Source: an uncultured Flavobacteriaceae bacterium
Lineage (GTDB): Bacteria; Bacteroidota; Bacteroidia; Flavobacteriales; Flavobacteriaceae
Length of the DNA: 64,000 bases
Assembly (NCBI GenBank): GCA_947504035.1
Contig: CANNGA010000005.1
Location: 124,001-188,000 of the forward strand
Direction of reading: 5' to 3'
Positions 17,682 through 26,640 of the stretch are shown here, in pieces. The notes beneath the pieces were generated by a model. That model was not told where the DNA came from, ran no database searches, and was given only the letters and a program-made list of their open reading frames with translations. The stretch's first letter is position 1. Each line of letters starts with the position of its first letter. The translations under genes and the position numbers were made by a program.

Positions 17682-17699
17682 TATATTCCAAGGAATATA
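17682..17699. promoter_or_regulatory. Palindromic operator, site 2 (MarR-type), over the -33 element
   Basis: Arms TATATTCC and GGAATATA flank a central AA. The core TTCC-NN-GGAA equals that of site 1 at 16593-16612. Since it covers the -33 TTG of the reductase promoter, a bound dimer would block transcription; repression is inferred. Confidence 0.6.
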
Positions 17700-17783
17700 T
17701 TTCCATGTTTTATATTTTAAAAATGATTCACTTTTTATACAGCGTTTGGTTTCGTAATTTCGTCAAAAAATTAACAGTTTACT

Positions 17784-19427
17784 ATGGATATCAACTTCAA
17801 TAAAAACGAAGATCACAACAAACTTCTAGTTTCAGAACTCAATAGAAAATTGGCTAAGGTAAGCTTAGGTGGTGGTAAATCTCGTATTGAAAAACTACAT
17901 AGTAAAGGCAAACTTACAGCAAGAGAGCGTATTGCTTATTTGTTGGATTCTAAAAAACCGTCGATAGAAATCGCTGCTTTTGCAGGAGATGATATGTACC
18001 AAGATCATGGCGGCTGTCCTTCTGGTGGGGTTGTCATTAAAATAGGATATGTAAAAGGTAAGCAATGTATTGTTGTTGCCAATGATGCTACGGTAAAGGC
18101 CGGTGCTTGGTTTCCTATTACTGGTAAAAAAAACCTTCGCGCTCAAGAAATTGCCATAGAAAACAAATTACCCATAATTTATCTTGTTGATTCTGCTGGC
18201 GTTTATTTGCCGTTACAAGATGAGATTTTTCCTGACAAGGAACACTTTGGTCGTATTTTTAGAAATAATGCGATTATGAGTAGTATGGGCATTACTCAAA
18301 TAGCAGCCGTTATGGGCAGTTGTGTTGCTGGAGGGGCTTACCTTCCTATTATGAGTGATGAAGCTTTAATTGTGGATAAAACGGGGAGTATTTTTTTAGC
18401 TGGTAGCTATCTTGTTAAAGCGGCTATTGGCGAACGTATAGATAATGAAACTTTAGGCGGCGCCACCACCCACTGTGAAGTGTCTGGTGTTACCGACTAT
18501 AAAGCTAAAGACGACAAGGCAGCTTTAGATACTATAAAAAACATTATTGACAAGATTGGAGATTACAATAAGGCAGGCTATAATAGAATTGAGGCTAAAG
18601 CACCTATTAAAAACCCTGAAGATCTCTTTGGTATACTTCCTAAAAGCCGTGTCGAGCAGTACGACATGAATGCTATTATAGCACGTCTTGTAGACGATTC
18701 GGAGTTTGAGGAATACAAAGCAGGTTATGGTCAAACTATTATTACAGGCTATGCCCGTATTGATGGTTGGGCTGTTGGTATTGTCGCCAATCAACGTAAA
18801 CTTGTAAAAACCACAGGTTCTAAAACAAAACCTGCTGAAATGCAATTTGGTGGTGTTATTTATAATGACTCTGCCGATAAAGCTACGCGTTTTATTGCCA
18901 ATTGTAACCAAAAGAAAATCCCTCTTGTGTTTCTACAAGATGTAACAGGGTTTATGGTAGGTAGTAAAAGTGAGCATTCGGGCATTATAAAAGATGGGGC
19001 TAAAATGGTAAATGCTGTTAGCAATTCTGTAGTTCCTAAATTTACAGTAATTATTGGCAATAGTTATGGTGCTGGTAATTATGCCATGTGTGGTAAAGCC
19101 TACGACCCAAGACTTATAGTTGCTTGGCCTAGTGCCGAATTGGCTGTTATGAGTGGTAACTCGGCAGCTAAAGTACTGCTACAAATAGAAAAAGCATCTC
19201 TTGAAAAGCAAGGGGAAACTTTTACTGCTGAAAAAGAAGAAGCGCTTTACTCTAAAATTAAAGCACGTTACGACAATCAAATTTCACCGTATTACGCTGC
19301 TGCACGTCTTTGGACAGATGCCATTATTAACCCACTAGATACCAGAACATGGATTAGTATGGGGATTGAAGCGGCCAACCACGCTCCTATCGAGAAACCT
19401 TTCAATTTGGGGGTTTTACAGGTTTAA
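17784..19427 (+). CDS. Acyl-CoA carboxylase beta (carboxyltransferase) subunit, methylcrotonyl-CoA type
   Basis: The 547-residue protein has the crotonase-like carboxyltransferase fold throughout. The acyl-CoA site is at VVANDATVKAGAWFPIT (about 97-113), a first oxyanion hole is at GSCVAGGAYLP (178-188), and a second is at GNSYGAGNYAMCGKA in the C-terminal half. The stretch with FGRIFRNNAIMSS and LGGATTHCEVSGV is closest to methylcrotonyl-CoA carboxylase beta subunits of leucine breakdown. No biotin carboxylase or carrier subunit lies beside it, so its partner must be encoded elsewhere. Propionyl- or other acyl-CoA specificity remains possible. Confidence 0.85.
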   Translation: MDINFNKNEDHNKLLVSELNRKLAKVSLGGGKSRIEKLHSKGKLTARERIAYLLDSKKPSIEIAAFAGDDMYQDHGGCPSGGVVIKIGYVKGKQCIVVANDATVKAGAWFPITGKKNLRAQEIAIENKLPIIYLVDSAGVYLPLQDEIFPDKEHFGRIFRNNAIMSSMGITQIAAVMGSCVAGGAYLPIMSDEALIVDKTGSIFLAGSYLVKAAIGERIDNETLGGATTHCEVSGVTDYKAKDDKAALDTIKNIIDKIGDYNKAGYNRIEAKAPIKNPEDLFGILPKSRVEQYDMNAIIARLVDDSEFEEYKAGYGQTIITGYARIDGWAVGIVANQRKLVKTTGSKTKPAEMQFGGVIYNDSADKATRFIANCNQKKIPLVFLQDVTGFMVGSKSEHSGIIKDGAKMVNAVSNSVVPKFTVIIGNSYGAGNYAMCGKAYDPRLIVAWPSAELAVMSGNSAAKVLLQIEKASLEKQGETFTAEKEEALYSKIKARYDNQISPYYAAARLWTDAIINPLDTRTWISMGIEAANHAPIEKPFNLGVLQV

Positions 19428-19715
19428 TCTTTTAGAGTCCATTCCAACATCTTTGGTGCTTTTATCCTTTAAAGACCTCTTATCTGTTATAGTGTAAGTG
19501 TGAGTTAGAGGCATGCTTAGGTGCGTCCTAATTGTTACAGAACAGCTGTGTTGCTTTTGGGCTTGTTTGGATAAGGGGGTTAATTTTAATAAAACCATGT
19601 ATACAAACATTTTGGTTAGTGTAGTCATGTGTGTTGTTTTAAGTGTTGTTATAAAACTATAGCACATGCGTATCTTATAAAATGACCAATGCGTCAACCT
19701 ACCAAACCAATGCGT

Positions 19716-19758
19716 AAAACACACAACAACGGATTTTAAATCCGTTGTTGTGTGTTTT
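19716..19758. terminator. Bidirectional terminator, perfect 21-bp inverted repeat
   Basis: The arms at 19716-19736 and 19738-19758 are perfect complements (AAAACACACAACAACGGATT and its mirror), with T runs on both strands. It lies between two converging genes and would stop both transcripts. The rest of the 349-base gap (19428-19776) holds no gene I can support. Confidence 0.8.
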
Positions 19759-19776
19759 TGAATATTTAATCTATTA

Positions 19777-21540
19777 TTAGTGTATTTCTGTACTGAACGG
19801 AAATAGCAACTGGGCACCTTCGCGTTTGGTGTAACGTTTTATCTCGTTATACAACTTATAACTCTCTTCTCCCAATTCTGCTTTTAAAAGTTCTGTTTTG
19901 GCCTTAACGAGTCCAAACTCTTCTAACATCTCGTCTAATTTCTTTTCAAAAACTGGCAGACTTTTTATTTTGTAGTCTTCAATTTCGGCAGCTTCAGCCG
20001 CAAACTTTAAAGCCAAATCTAATCCCCCTAAGGCATCTACCAAACCTCTTTGCAAAGCATCTTTACCTGTCCAAACACGCCCTTGTGCTATCGCCTCTAC
20101 TTCTTCTGCCGTTAAGTCACGACCATCTGCAACACGTTTAGTAAATAAACCATAGATGTCTATAATACCTTCTTTTATAAAATCGCGTTGCCTGTCATTT
20201 AAAACTTCAAAAGGGCTGTAAGTTATAGCATTGGTATGTGTGACCACCTGCTCTGCATTAATCCCAAGGTCTTCTGCCAAATTTTTAAAATTAGGAAGTA
20301 CACCAAATACCCCTATACTACCTGTTATGGTTGTTGGTTCTGCAATAATTTTACTGGCATTTGCTGCAATATAATAGCCTCCAGATGCTGCTAAATCGCC
20401 CATAGACACAATTACAGGTTTTTTGCGTTTTGTAAGTTCTACTTCTCTCCAAATCAATTCGCTCGCTAAAGCGCTACCGCCGGGTGAATTAATACGTAAT
20501 ACAATCGCCTTAATGCGCTTATCTTTCCGAGCATTACGAATGGCTTTATTTAACGTTATATGTCCCACTGTACCTAATTCACCTTCACCATATATAATAT
20601 CACCTTCTGCGTAAATAACAGCTATTGTATTAGGACTTGATTTGGTTTTTAATTTAGAAGCGACATGTTTTGCATAGCGTTTTAAGGTAATTCCGTTTAG
20701 TTTTTCGCCTTTAGCACTACCTAATGCACTTTTAAGACGCCCTATGTATTGGTCGTAATAAGCAATGCCATCAATCAACTGTACAGCCTTTGCCATCTTA
20801 GGCGTTCGTGCTAATAAACTATCTGCGATGCGGTCTAATTGCGGTGTAGCGATGCCTCTTGCCGTCGCAATCTCTCCTTTAAGTTCTGCCCAAAGTCCAT
20901 TTAAATACACCGAAATCTGTTCGCGATTGTCTGCGCTCATTTCGTTCTCTAAAAAAGGTTCTACGGCACTTTTGTATTTACCATGACGTATCACTTCCAT
21001 TTTAATACCTGATTTTTCTTGAAAATCTTTAAAATACAAACGTTCTGTGGCCAGACCTTTAAACTCTAACATTCCCACAGGGCTCATAAAAATACTATCT
21101 GCTACAGAACTCAAATAGTAACTTTTTTGCGTGTACACATCGGCATAAGACATTACAAATTTTCCTGAACTTTTAAAATCTAATAGCGCTTCTCTAAGGG
21201 TCTTTGTTTGCGTAATTCCTGCAGAAATAAAACTATTGTCTATTGAAATGCCTTTAATCTTAGGGTCGGTTTTAGCATAAGCAATTGCATTTACCAAATC
21301 GAACAGTCCATTTTTACCATCCTCATTTAAAAACGGATAGTCTTTATATATGGTCTTACCACCATAATCGCGAATCGGATAGTCTAACTTTAATTTTAAA
21401 ACAGAATTAGGCTTTACATGTACCTTTTGTTCTTTAGCGCCTCCAAATACAAGACCTATAAGAATTAATCCTACAAAACAAATGGCCAGAAAGACAAAAA
21501 GCCCTGTGACTGTAGATAATACTCTTTTTATAAAACTCAT
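19777..21540 (-). CDS. sppA: Signal peptide peptidase SppA, 67-kDa type
   Basis: The 587-residue protein has an N-terminal membrane helix (about 10-31) and two tandem ClpP-like domains. The catalytic lysine is K190 in HGKYKSAVEPF, and the serine is S386 in GDLAASGGYYIAAN, as in E. coli SppA. It is a membrane-bound, periplasm-facing protease that degrades leftover signal peptides. Length matches the long (67 kDa) form. A TAGATTTG promoter box lies about 96 bases upstream. The neighbour mutS2 is divergent and unrelated. Confidence 0.93.
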   Translation of the reverse strand: MSFIKRVLSTVTGLFVFLAICFVGLILIGLVFGGAKEQKVHVKPNSVLKLKLDYPIRDYGGKTIYKDYPFLNEDGKNGLFDLVNAIAYAKTDPKIKGISIDNSFISAGITQTKTLREALLDFKSSGKFVMSYADVYTQKSYYLSSVADSIFMSPVGMLEFKGLATERLYFKDFQEKSGIKMEVIRHGKYKSAVEPFLENEMSADNREQISVYLNGLWAELKGEIATARGIATPQLDRIADSLLARTPKMAKAVQLIDGIAYYDQYIGRLKSALGSAKGEKLNGITLKRYAKHVASKLKTKSSPNTIAVIYAEGDIIYGEGELGTVGHITLNKAIRNARKDKRIKAIVLRINSPGGSALASELIWREVELTKRKKPVIVSMGDLAASGGYYIAANASKIIAEPTTITGSIGVFGVLPNFKNLAEDLGINAEQVVTHTNAITYSPFEVLNDRQRDFIKEGIIDIYGLFTKRVADGRDLTAEEVEAIAQGRVWTGKDALQRGLVDALGGLDLALKFAAEAAEIEDYKIKSLPVFEKKLDEMLEEFGLVKAKTELLKAELGEESYKLYNEIKRYTKREGAQLLFPFSTEIH

Positions 21541-21635
21541 GAGTTATTGATTTTAGTTTGTTAGTTCATAAAACTTCAAAATGTTACACCTTATCGGTCT
21601 CTTTTTAAAAGATGAATTGGTTGTATTGAATTGTG

Positions 21636-21643
21636 CAAATCTA
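21636..21643 (-). promoter_or_regulatory. -7 box (TAGATTTG) for sppA
   Basis: On the minus strand the sequence reads TAGATTTG, fitting TAnnTTTG, followed by a leader of about 90 bases to the sppA start at 21540. No clean TTG at -33 was seen. Confidence 0.45.
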
Positions 21644-21705
21644 GGAAAACTTACCATAAAGAATTCATAACTTAGCACTTTCATTATTGATTTTGATACT
21701 TACGA

Positions 21706-23874
21706 ATGATACACATTCACGAAAAAACCTTACAAGATTTAGAATTCCCAACAGTATTACAGCATTTAAGCGAATTATGTATTACACCATTGGGACACAA
21801 AGCGGCATTAGAAATTGTGCCTTATAAAACTAAAGAAGATTTACAGTTCCAGTTGCAACTTACCAACGAATATGTATCTTCATTTTATAATGATAACCGC
21901 ATTCCTAATCACGGATTCGATACAATTACTAAAGAGCTACAATTACTTCAAATAGAGAACACCTTTTTAGAAGTACACAGTTTAAAAAAAATTGTATCCA
22001 TAGCGCTTACCACCAATACTATTGTTCGGTTCTTAGAAAAGTTTGAAGAGTACTACCCTACCTTATACCAATTTGCTAGACCTATAGAAGTAACTAAAGT
22101 GGTGATTGAAAAAGTAGATGGTATTGTAGACCGTTTTGGAGATATTAAAGATAATGCCTCAGATGTGCTATATGACCTAAGGCAAGCATTAAATCGTGTA
22201 AAAGGCAAAATTAATCAAAGCTTTTCTACAGCTCTAAATATGTATCACAATTTAGAGTATTTAGATGATATACGAGAATCTGTAGTCGATAACAAACGTG
22301 TATTGGCTGTAAAAGCAATGTACAGACGTAAAGTTAAAGGCGCCATAATGGGAGGCAGTAAAACGGGAAGTATCGTTTATATTGAACCAGAGACGACGCT
22401 TCAGTACACGCGAGAACTGAATAATTTAGAATATGAAGAGCAAGAAGAAATTGTTCGTATTTTAAAGGAAGTTACCGATTTTATACGTCCGTTTTTACCT
22501 CTTTTAAAAGCCTATCAAACATTTTTAATTGCTATTGATGTTATTGCGGCTAAAGCAAAATATGCCAAGTCTATGAATGCTATTCTTCCAGAAATCTCTG
22601 AAGACCGTAGTATTTATTTAAGAGACGCCTACCACCCGCTTCTCTATTTGGCCAATGCAGAACAGAAGAAAACAACCTTTCCTCAAACCTTAGCTTTAAG
22701 AGAAAATAGTAGAATTATTGTTATTTCTGGGCCTAATGCAGGTGGTAAAAGCATCACATTAAAAACAGTAGGGCTTTTACAAGTCATGCTACAATGTGGT
22801 ATGCTTATACCTGTGCATGAGCGCAGTACAGTGTGTTTGTTTGATCGTATTTTAAGTGATATTGGTGACAATCAATCTATAGAAAACCACTTAAGTACCT
22901 ACAGCTACCGCTTAAAACAAATGAATTACTTCTTAAAGAAATGTAATAAAAACACCTTGTTTTTAATTGATGAGTTTGGAACAGGAAGTGATCCCGAACT
23001 TGGTGGTGCACTTGCCGAAACTTTTCTAGAAGAGTTTTACCACAGAGAAGCCTTTGGTATCATTACAACGCATTATTCCAACTTAAAAATTCTAGCTACA
23101 GAATTGCCCGATATGATTAATGCCAACATGTTGTTTAATGAACGTACGTTAGAGCCTATGTTCAAGCTTATTGTTGGCCAAGCTGGGAGTAGTTTTACCT
23201 TTGAAGTTGCTCAAAAAAACGGTATCCCCTATTCTTTAATCAACAGGGCAAAAAAGAAAATAGAACGCAGTAAAGTACGTTTTGATGCTACTATAGCTAA
23301 ACTTCAAAAAGAACGGTCTCGCTTAGAAAAAACGGGGAAATCGCTTAAGGAAAACGAAAGAAAGAAAAGTGATGAAGCGGATAAACTTGAAGAAATTAAT
23401 GCTAAAGTTCAAAAGAAATTAGAAAGCTATCAAGAACTTTACGACAGCAATCAACGTTTGATTTACTTAGGACAGAAAGTGAATGATATTGCCGAAAAAT
23501 ACTTTGAAAACCACAAGAAAAAAGACTTGATGTCTGAACTTTTTAAAGTCGTTCAAATTGAAAATTCGAAACGCAAACGCGTGTCTGCGAAACAAAAACG
23601 CGCCCAAAAGGCTGCGGAAGAAAAAGTAAAGAAAGAGGCCGAACAAAAGGTAGAGGTTATTCGCAAAAAGAAAAAAGAAGCCAAGAAAAAAGCCGCTGAA
23701 GCTCCCGAAAAACCTAAACCAATCTTAAAAGTTGGAGATCGCGTACGTATGCATGATGGCAGAGCGGTTGGTAGTATAGATAGCATAGAGAAAGAAAAAG
23801 CTAACGTGAACTATGGCATTTTTACGACAAACGTAAACTTGGATTTATTAGAATTGGTAGAGGCTAAGAAATAA
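21706..23874 (+). CDS. mutS2: MutS2 family protein lacking the Smr domain
   Basis: The 722-residue protein has the lever and clamp helices of MutS proteins (about 1-320), then the ABC ATPase: Walker A GPNAGGKS at 342-349, Walker B LFLIDEFGTGSDPELGGAL near 429-447, and the TTHYSNLK switch. A long charged coiled coil follows (about 515-665). The C-terminal end (ILKVGDRVRMHDGRAVGSID) is a small barrel, and the protein stops there. Classical MutS2 carries a C-terminal Smr nuclease domain after this point, which is absent. MutS2 acts on recombination intermediates or stalled ribosomes in other bacteria. Without Smr, the cleavage step is missing or done by another protein. Confidence 0.88.
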   Translation: MIHIHEKTLQDLEFPTVLQHLSELCITPLGHKAALEIVPYKTKEDLQFQLQLTNEYVSSFYNDNRIPNHGFDTITKELQLLQIENTFLEVHSLKKIVSIALTTNTIVRFLEKFEEYYPTLYQFARPIEVTKVVIEKVDGIVDRFGDIKDNASDVLYDLRQALNRVKGKINQSFSTALNMYHNLEYLDDIRESVVDNKRVLAVKAMYRRKVKGAIMGGSKTGSIVYIEPETTLQYTRELNNLEYEEQEEIVRILKEVTDFIRPFLPLLKAYQTFLIAIDVIAAKAKYAKSMNAILPEISEDRSIYLRDAYHPLLYLANAEQKKTTFPQTLALRENSRIIVISGPNAGGKSITLKTVGLLQVMLQCGMLIPVHERSTVCLFDRILSDIGDNQSIENHLSTYSYRLKQMNYFLKKCNKNTLFLIDEFGTGSDPELGGALAETFLEEFYHREAFGIITTHYSNLKILATELPDMINANMLFNERTLEPMFKLIVGQAGSSFTFEVAQKNGIPYSLINRAKKKIERSKVRFDATIAKLQKERSRLEKTGKSLKENERKKSDEADKLEEINAKVQKKLESYQELYDSNQRLIYLGQKVNDIAEKYFENHKKKDLMSELFKVVQIENSKRKRVSAKQKRAQKAAEEKVKKEAEQKVEVIRKKKKEAKKKAAEAPEKPKPILKVGDRVRMHDGRAVGSIDSIEKEKANVNYGIFTTNVNLDLLELVEAKK

Positions 23875-23886
23875 CGGTACACATCG

Positions 23887-23894
23887 TATATTTG
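23887..23894 (+). promoter_or_regulatory. -7 box (TATATTTG) four bases before a start codon
   Basis: TATATTTG fits TAnnTTTG and is followed by only CGGT before the ATG at 23899. If used, transcription would begin at or next to the start codon, giving a leaderless mRNA. Confidence 0.5.
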
Positions 23895-23898
23895 CGGT

Positions 23899-24318
23899 AT
23901 GAATTTAGATTTGCCTAAAGACAAAAACGTTATTCTTTTTGATGGGGTGTGCAACCTTTGCAATTCTGCTGTGCAGTATATCATTAAACGCGACACCAAA
24001 GGGCATTTTAGATTTACAGCATTACAAAGCACTACTGGCAAAGCTATTGTAACGCATTACGCTATAGACACTTCTAAAGTAGATTCTATACTGGTATACA
24101 CGCCCGAAAAAGGCGTGGTTTCTAAAAGTACAGCGGCTCTTAAAATCGCTTCTAAACTAAGCTTTCCCACACGGCTACTCGCTGTTTTTTTTATAATCCC
24201 TAAGCCCATACGCGATTGGGTTTATGATGGTATTGCTAAAAACCGTTACAAATGGTTTGGAAAACAAGACGCCTGTATGATTCCAACTCCAGAGTTAAAA
24301 CGTCTATTTTTAGACTAA
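23899..24318 (+). CDS. DCC family thiol-disulfide oxidoreductase (DUF393)
   Basis: The 139-residue protein opens with NVILFDGVCNLCNSAVQYII, the D-x-V-C-x-x-C motif of the DCC family (C18 and C21). It continues with FRFTALQST and IRDWVYDGIAKNRYKWFGK, which are typical of the family. The fold is thioredoxin-like, and the substrate is unknown. It lies 24 bases after mutS2 but has its own promoter box, and a leaderless start looks possible. The 148 bases between it and the next gene contain no other reading frame. Confidence 0.85.
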   Translation: MNLDLPKDKNVILFDGVCNLCNSAVQYIIKRDTKGHFRFTALQSTTGKAIVTHYAIDTSKVDSILVYTPEKGVVSKSTAALKIASKLSFPTRLLAVFFIIPKPIRDWVYDGIAKNRYKWFGKQDACMIPTPELKRLFLD

Positions 24319-24428
24319 AACAGTCGTTTTACTACATTTTAAACCGCTAATCCTCATTCAAAATAGGATTTCACTGCTTTAACTGGCCTGTACACGAATA
24401 CTTGGTTTTAGGAACACAGTTATGTCTT

Positions 24429-24436
24429 TAATTTTG
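24429..24436 (+). promoter_or_regulatory. -7 box (TAATTTTG) for the DUF4139 gene
   Basis: TAATTTTG fits TAnnTTTG, 30 bases before the ATG at 24467. A TTG at 24402-24404 lies slightly farther upstream than usual (24 bases). Confidence 0.4.
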
Positions 24437-24466
24437 AATACACGAAACCTTTAGAAAACCCTTACC

Positions 24467-26518
24467 ATGAAGCACTTTGCCTTTATGTGCCTTTTAAGCA
24501 CTACCCTTATGTTTGCCAACACCATACCTAATCCTACATCTTCTATAACAGCTGTTACTGTGTTTTCAAGTGGTGCTGAAATTACCAGAACAGTTAAAGC
24601 CTCTTTAAACAAGGGGATCACCGAAATTTCGTTACAGCAACTCTCCCCTTACATTCAGGAAAATAGCATACAAGTTTCTGGTCTTGACAATACCTCTGTT
24701 GTTGCCATAGAATATGCCATAAACCATATAAATACCTTAGAAACAACCCAAGAGGTGAAATTACTTAAAGACCGTCTTAAGGCATTAAATAGGCATATTT
24801 CATCTCAATCTAATTTAATTCTAGGCTACAAAGAAGAAATTACCATTATAGAAAACAATAGAACACTTGGCAACAGTACTCAAGTTGTTAATTTGGAAAA
24901 ACTAAAACAATTTGCAACCTACTATAGAACACGTATTACAGCCCTTAATAGCCTTATTTTTGAAGCAAATCAGGAGCTTAGAACTTATAAAGAACAAAAA
25001 AAGGCTATTACGAAGCAACTCGCTCACTTAAGTGCCCAAGACAAAATACAAACAGGAGCACTTAAATTAAAATTAGAGTCTAATGTAAGGACTTCCCTCA
25101 ATTTAATCATTACATATAATGTAACTCATGCGGGGTGGTTTCCTGTTTACGACCTAAAAGCCACTCATATTAACAAACCGCTTCATCTTAATTACAAAGC
25201 ACACATATACCAAAATACAGGCATTAACTGGAACGCTGTTACGTTAACACTTTCTACGGCAGATCCTAATGTAAATAACGTTAAACCCGAATTAGACACT
25301 AAATATTTAAACTTTACAACAAAAAACTACACCTCTACTTCAGCAGTAAGGAACTACCGCTACAAATACAATCCGTATGTTAAAAAAATATCTGGAATTG
25401 TAACGGGAAGAGACGGTGTACCTTTACCAGGTGTAAAGGTTATGTCGCCAGGAGATTCTAAAAACGCTGTAACCGATTTCGACGGCAATTACACTCTTAC
25501 AAATTTACACAGTAAGGTCTTAGTGTTTTCATATGTTGGTTATAAAACGAAAACCATACCTATCCATTCTAGCGCTATTAATGTCACTTTAGATGAAGAT
25601 CTAGCGGTTTTAGAAGAAGTCGCGGTGATTGGTTATGCTTCTAAAAAAAAGAAACAAGAGCAGCAAAACTTTGACGTAAACATTAGAGGCACGAGCACAT
25701 TTAAGCAAGCACTCCCCCTGTACATTGTTGACGGTCAACATGTAGAAACGTCTGAATTTGAAAAGCTAGACCCTAATCGTATAGCTAGTCTTGAAGTTTT
25801 AAAAGATGCCACTTCTACTGCTATTTATTGTTCTAGAGCTAGCAATGGTGTTATTGTGGTCACCACTAAACAAGGACAGTATACTTCTAATGGCGATTTT
25901 GTTAACGAAGGCATTACGACTATTAATTTTGAAATTAAAAAACAAGCTTCTGTGGTGTCTAACACAGATACAACTGTTATTCCTGTTGATAGCTTTACAA
26001 TTCCTGCTCATTTTTCATATTATGCAGCTCCTATAGTTAATGAAAATGTATTTTTAACAGCTAAAATTGGAAACTGGCAGCGTTACAATTTACTCCCCGG
26101 AGAAGTGAATGTATATTTTAAAGGACAGTATTCTGGCATTACCCATATTGATCCTTACAAAACAACTGACAGTTTAACGGTGTCTTTAGGCATCGACCCT
26201 AATGTTGTAATTAAAAGACGCCAAATAGATAACTTTAAGAAAACAAATTTTACAGGACAAAACAAAGTCGTGAATACGGCTTACGAGATTAAAATTAAAA
26301 ATACTAAAACAGTGCCTATACACATCGTTATTGAAGATCGCATCCCTTTAAGTCAGCATAAAGACATTAAAGTAGAAGCTATTAATTATGGCACTTCAAG
26401 TTACGATGCTAAAAAAGGCCTTTTAAAATGGAAATCGCAAATTGCTCCAAACCAATCTGAGACCTATCCGTTTTCATATACCATTAAATATCCAAAACAC
26501 AAACGGATTACACTTTAA
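24467..26518 (+). CDS. MuiA-like (DUF4140/DUF4139) protein with an inserted carboxypeptidase-regulatory and TonB-plug segment
   Basis: The 683-residue protein has a signal peptide (1-18). A DUF4140-type N-domain follows (about 27-70, TVFSSGAEITRTVKASL), then a coiled-coil stretch (about 95-195), and the first strands of DUF4139 (about 205-290). At about 307-378 comes a carboxypeptidase-regulatory-like domain (ISGIVTGRDGVPLPGVKV, then FSYVGYKTK). At about 385-470 comes a SusC-type plug piece (LPLYIVDGQ, LEVLKDATSTAIY, SRASNGVIVVTTKQG). DUF4139 then resumes to the end. The usual plug glycine before SRA is cysteine here. The two inserts are normal parts of SusC-like receptors, so this is a periplasmic or envelope protein in which a receptor front end has been put inside another fold. 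Function unknown. Confidence 0.85.
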   Translation: MKHFAFMCLLSTTLMFANTIPNPTSSITAVTVFSSGAEITRTVKASLNKGITEISLQQLSPYIQENSIQVSGLDNTSVVAIEYAINHINTLETTQEVKLLKDRLKALNRHISSQSNLILGYKEEITIIENNRTLGNSTQVVNLEKLKQFATYYRTRITALNSLIFEANQELRTYKEQKKAITKQLAHLSAQDKIQTGALKLKLESNVRTSLNLIITYNVTHAGWFPVYDLKATHINKPLHLNYKAHIYQNTGINWNAVTLTLSTADPNVNNVKPELDTKYLNFTTKNYTSTSAVRNYRYKYNPYVKKISGIVTGRDGVPLPGVKVMSPGDSKNAVTDFDGNYTLTNLHSKVLVFSYVGYKTKTIPIHSSAINVTLDEDLAVLEEVAVIGYASKKKKQEQQNFDVNIRGTSTFKQALPLYIVDGQHVETSEFEKLDPNRIASLEVLKDATSTAIYCSRASNGVIVVTTKQGQYTSNGDFVNEGITTINFEIKKQASVVSNTDTTVIPVDSFTIPAHFSYYAAPIVNENVFLTAKIGNWQRYNLLPGEVNVYFKGQYSGITHIDPYKTTDSLTVSLGIDPNVVIKRRQIDNFKKTNFTGQNKVVNTAYEIKIKNTKTVPIHIVIEDRIPLSQHKDIKVEAINYGTSSYDAKKGLLKWKSQIAPNQSETYPFSYTIKYPKHKRITL

Positions 26519-26536
26519 AACTCCTAGTTACACATA

Positions 26537-26580
26537 GAAAACTAAAAAACGTCTTAGCAAAAGATGTTTTTTAGTTTTTC
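26537..26580 (+). terminator. Terminator after the DUF4139 gene
   Basis: Arms GAAAACTAAAAAAC and GTTTTTTAGTTTTC-type sequence pair with further TCTT/AAGA pairing inside. It has T runs on the plus strand and a mirrored run on the minus strand, so it may also serve the converging Lrp gene. Confidence 0.75.
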
Positions 26581-26640
26581 ACTTTAAGCCTAAAGTATCC
26601 TATAGCAATTAGGGGGCATTACACTCCCAAATACCTGTTA

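Noticed and set aside
19416-19817. Minus-strand open frame between the carboxylase and sppA
   Set aside because: It runs through a perfect bidirectional terminator, overlaps sppA in another frame and has a composition unlike real proteins.
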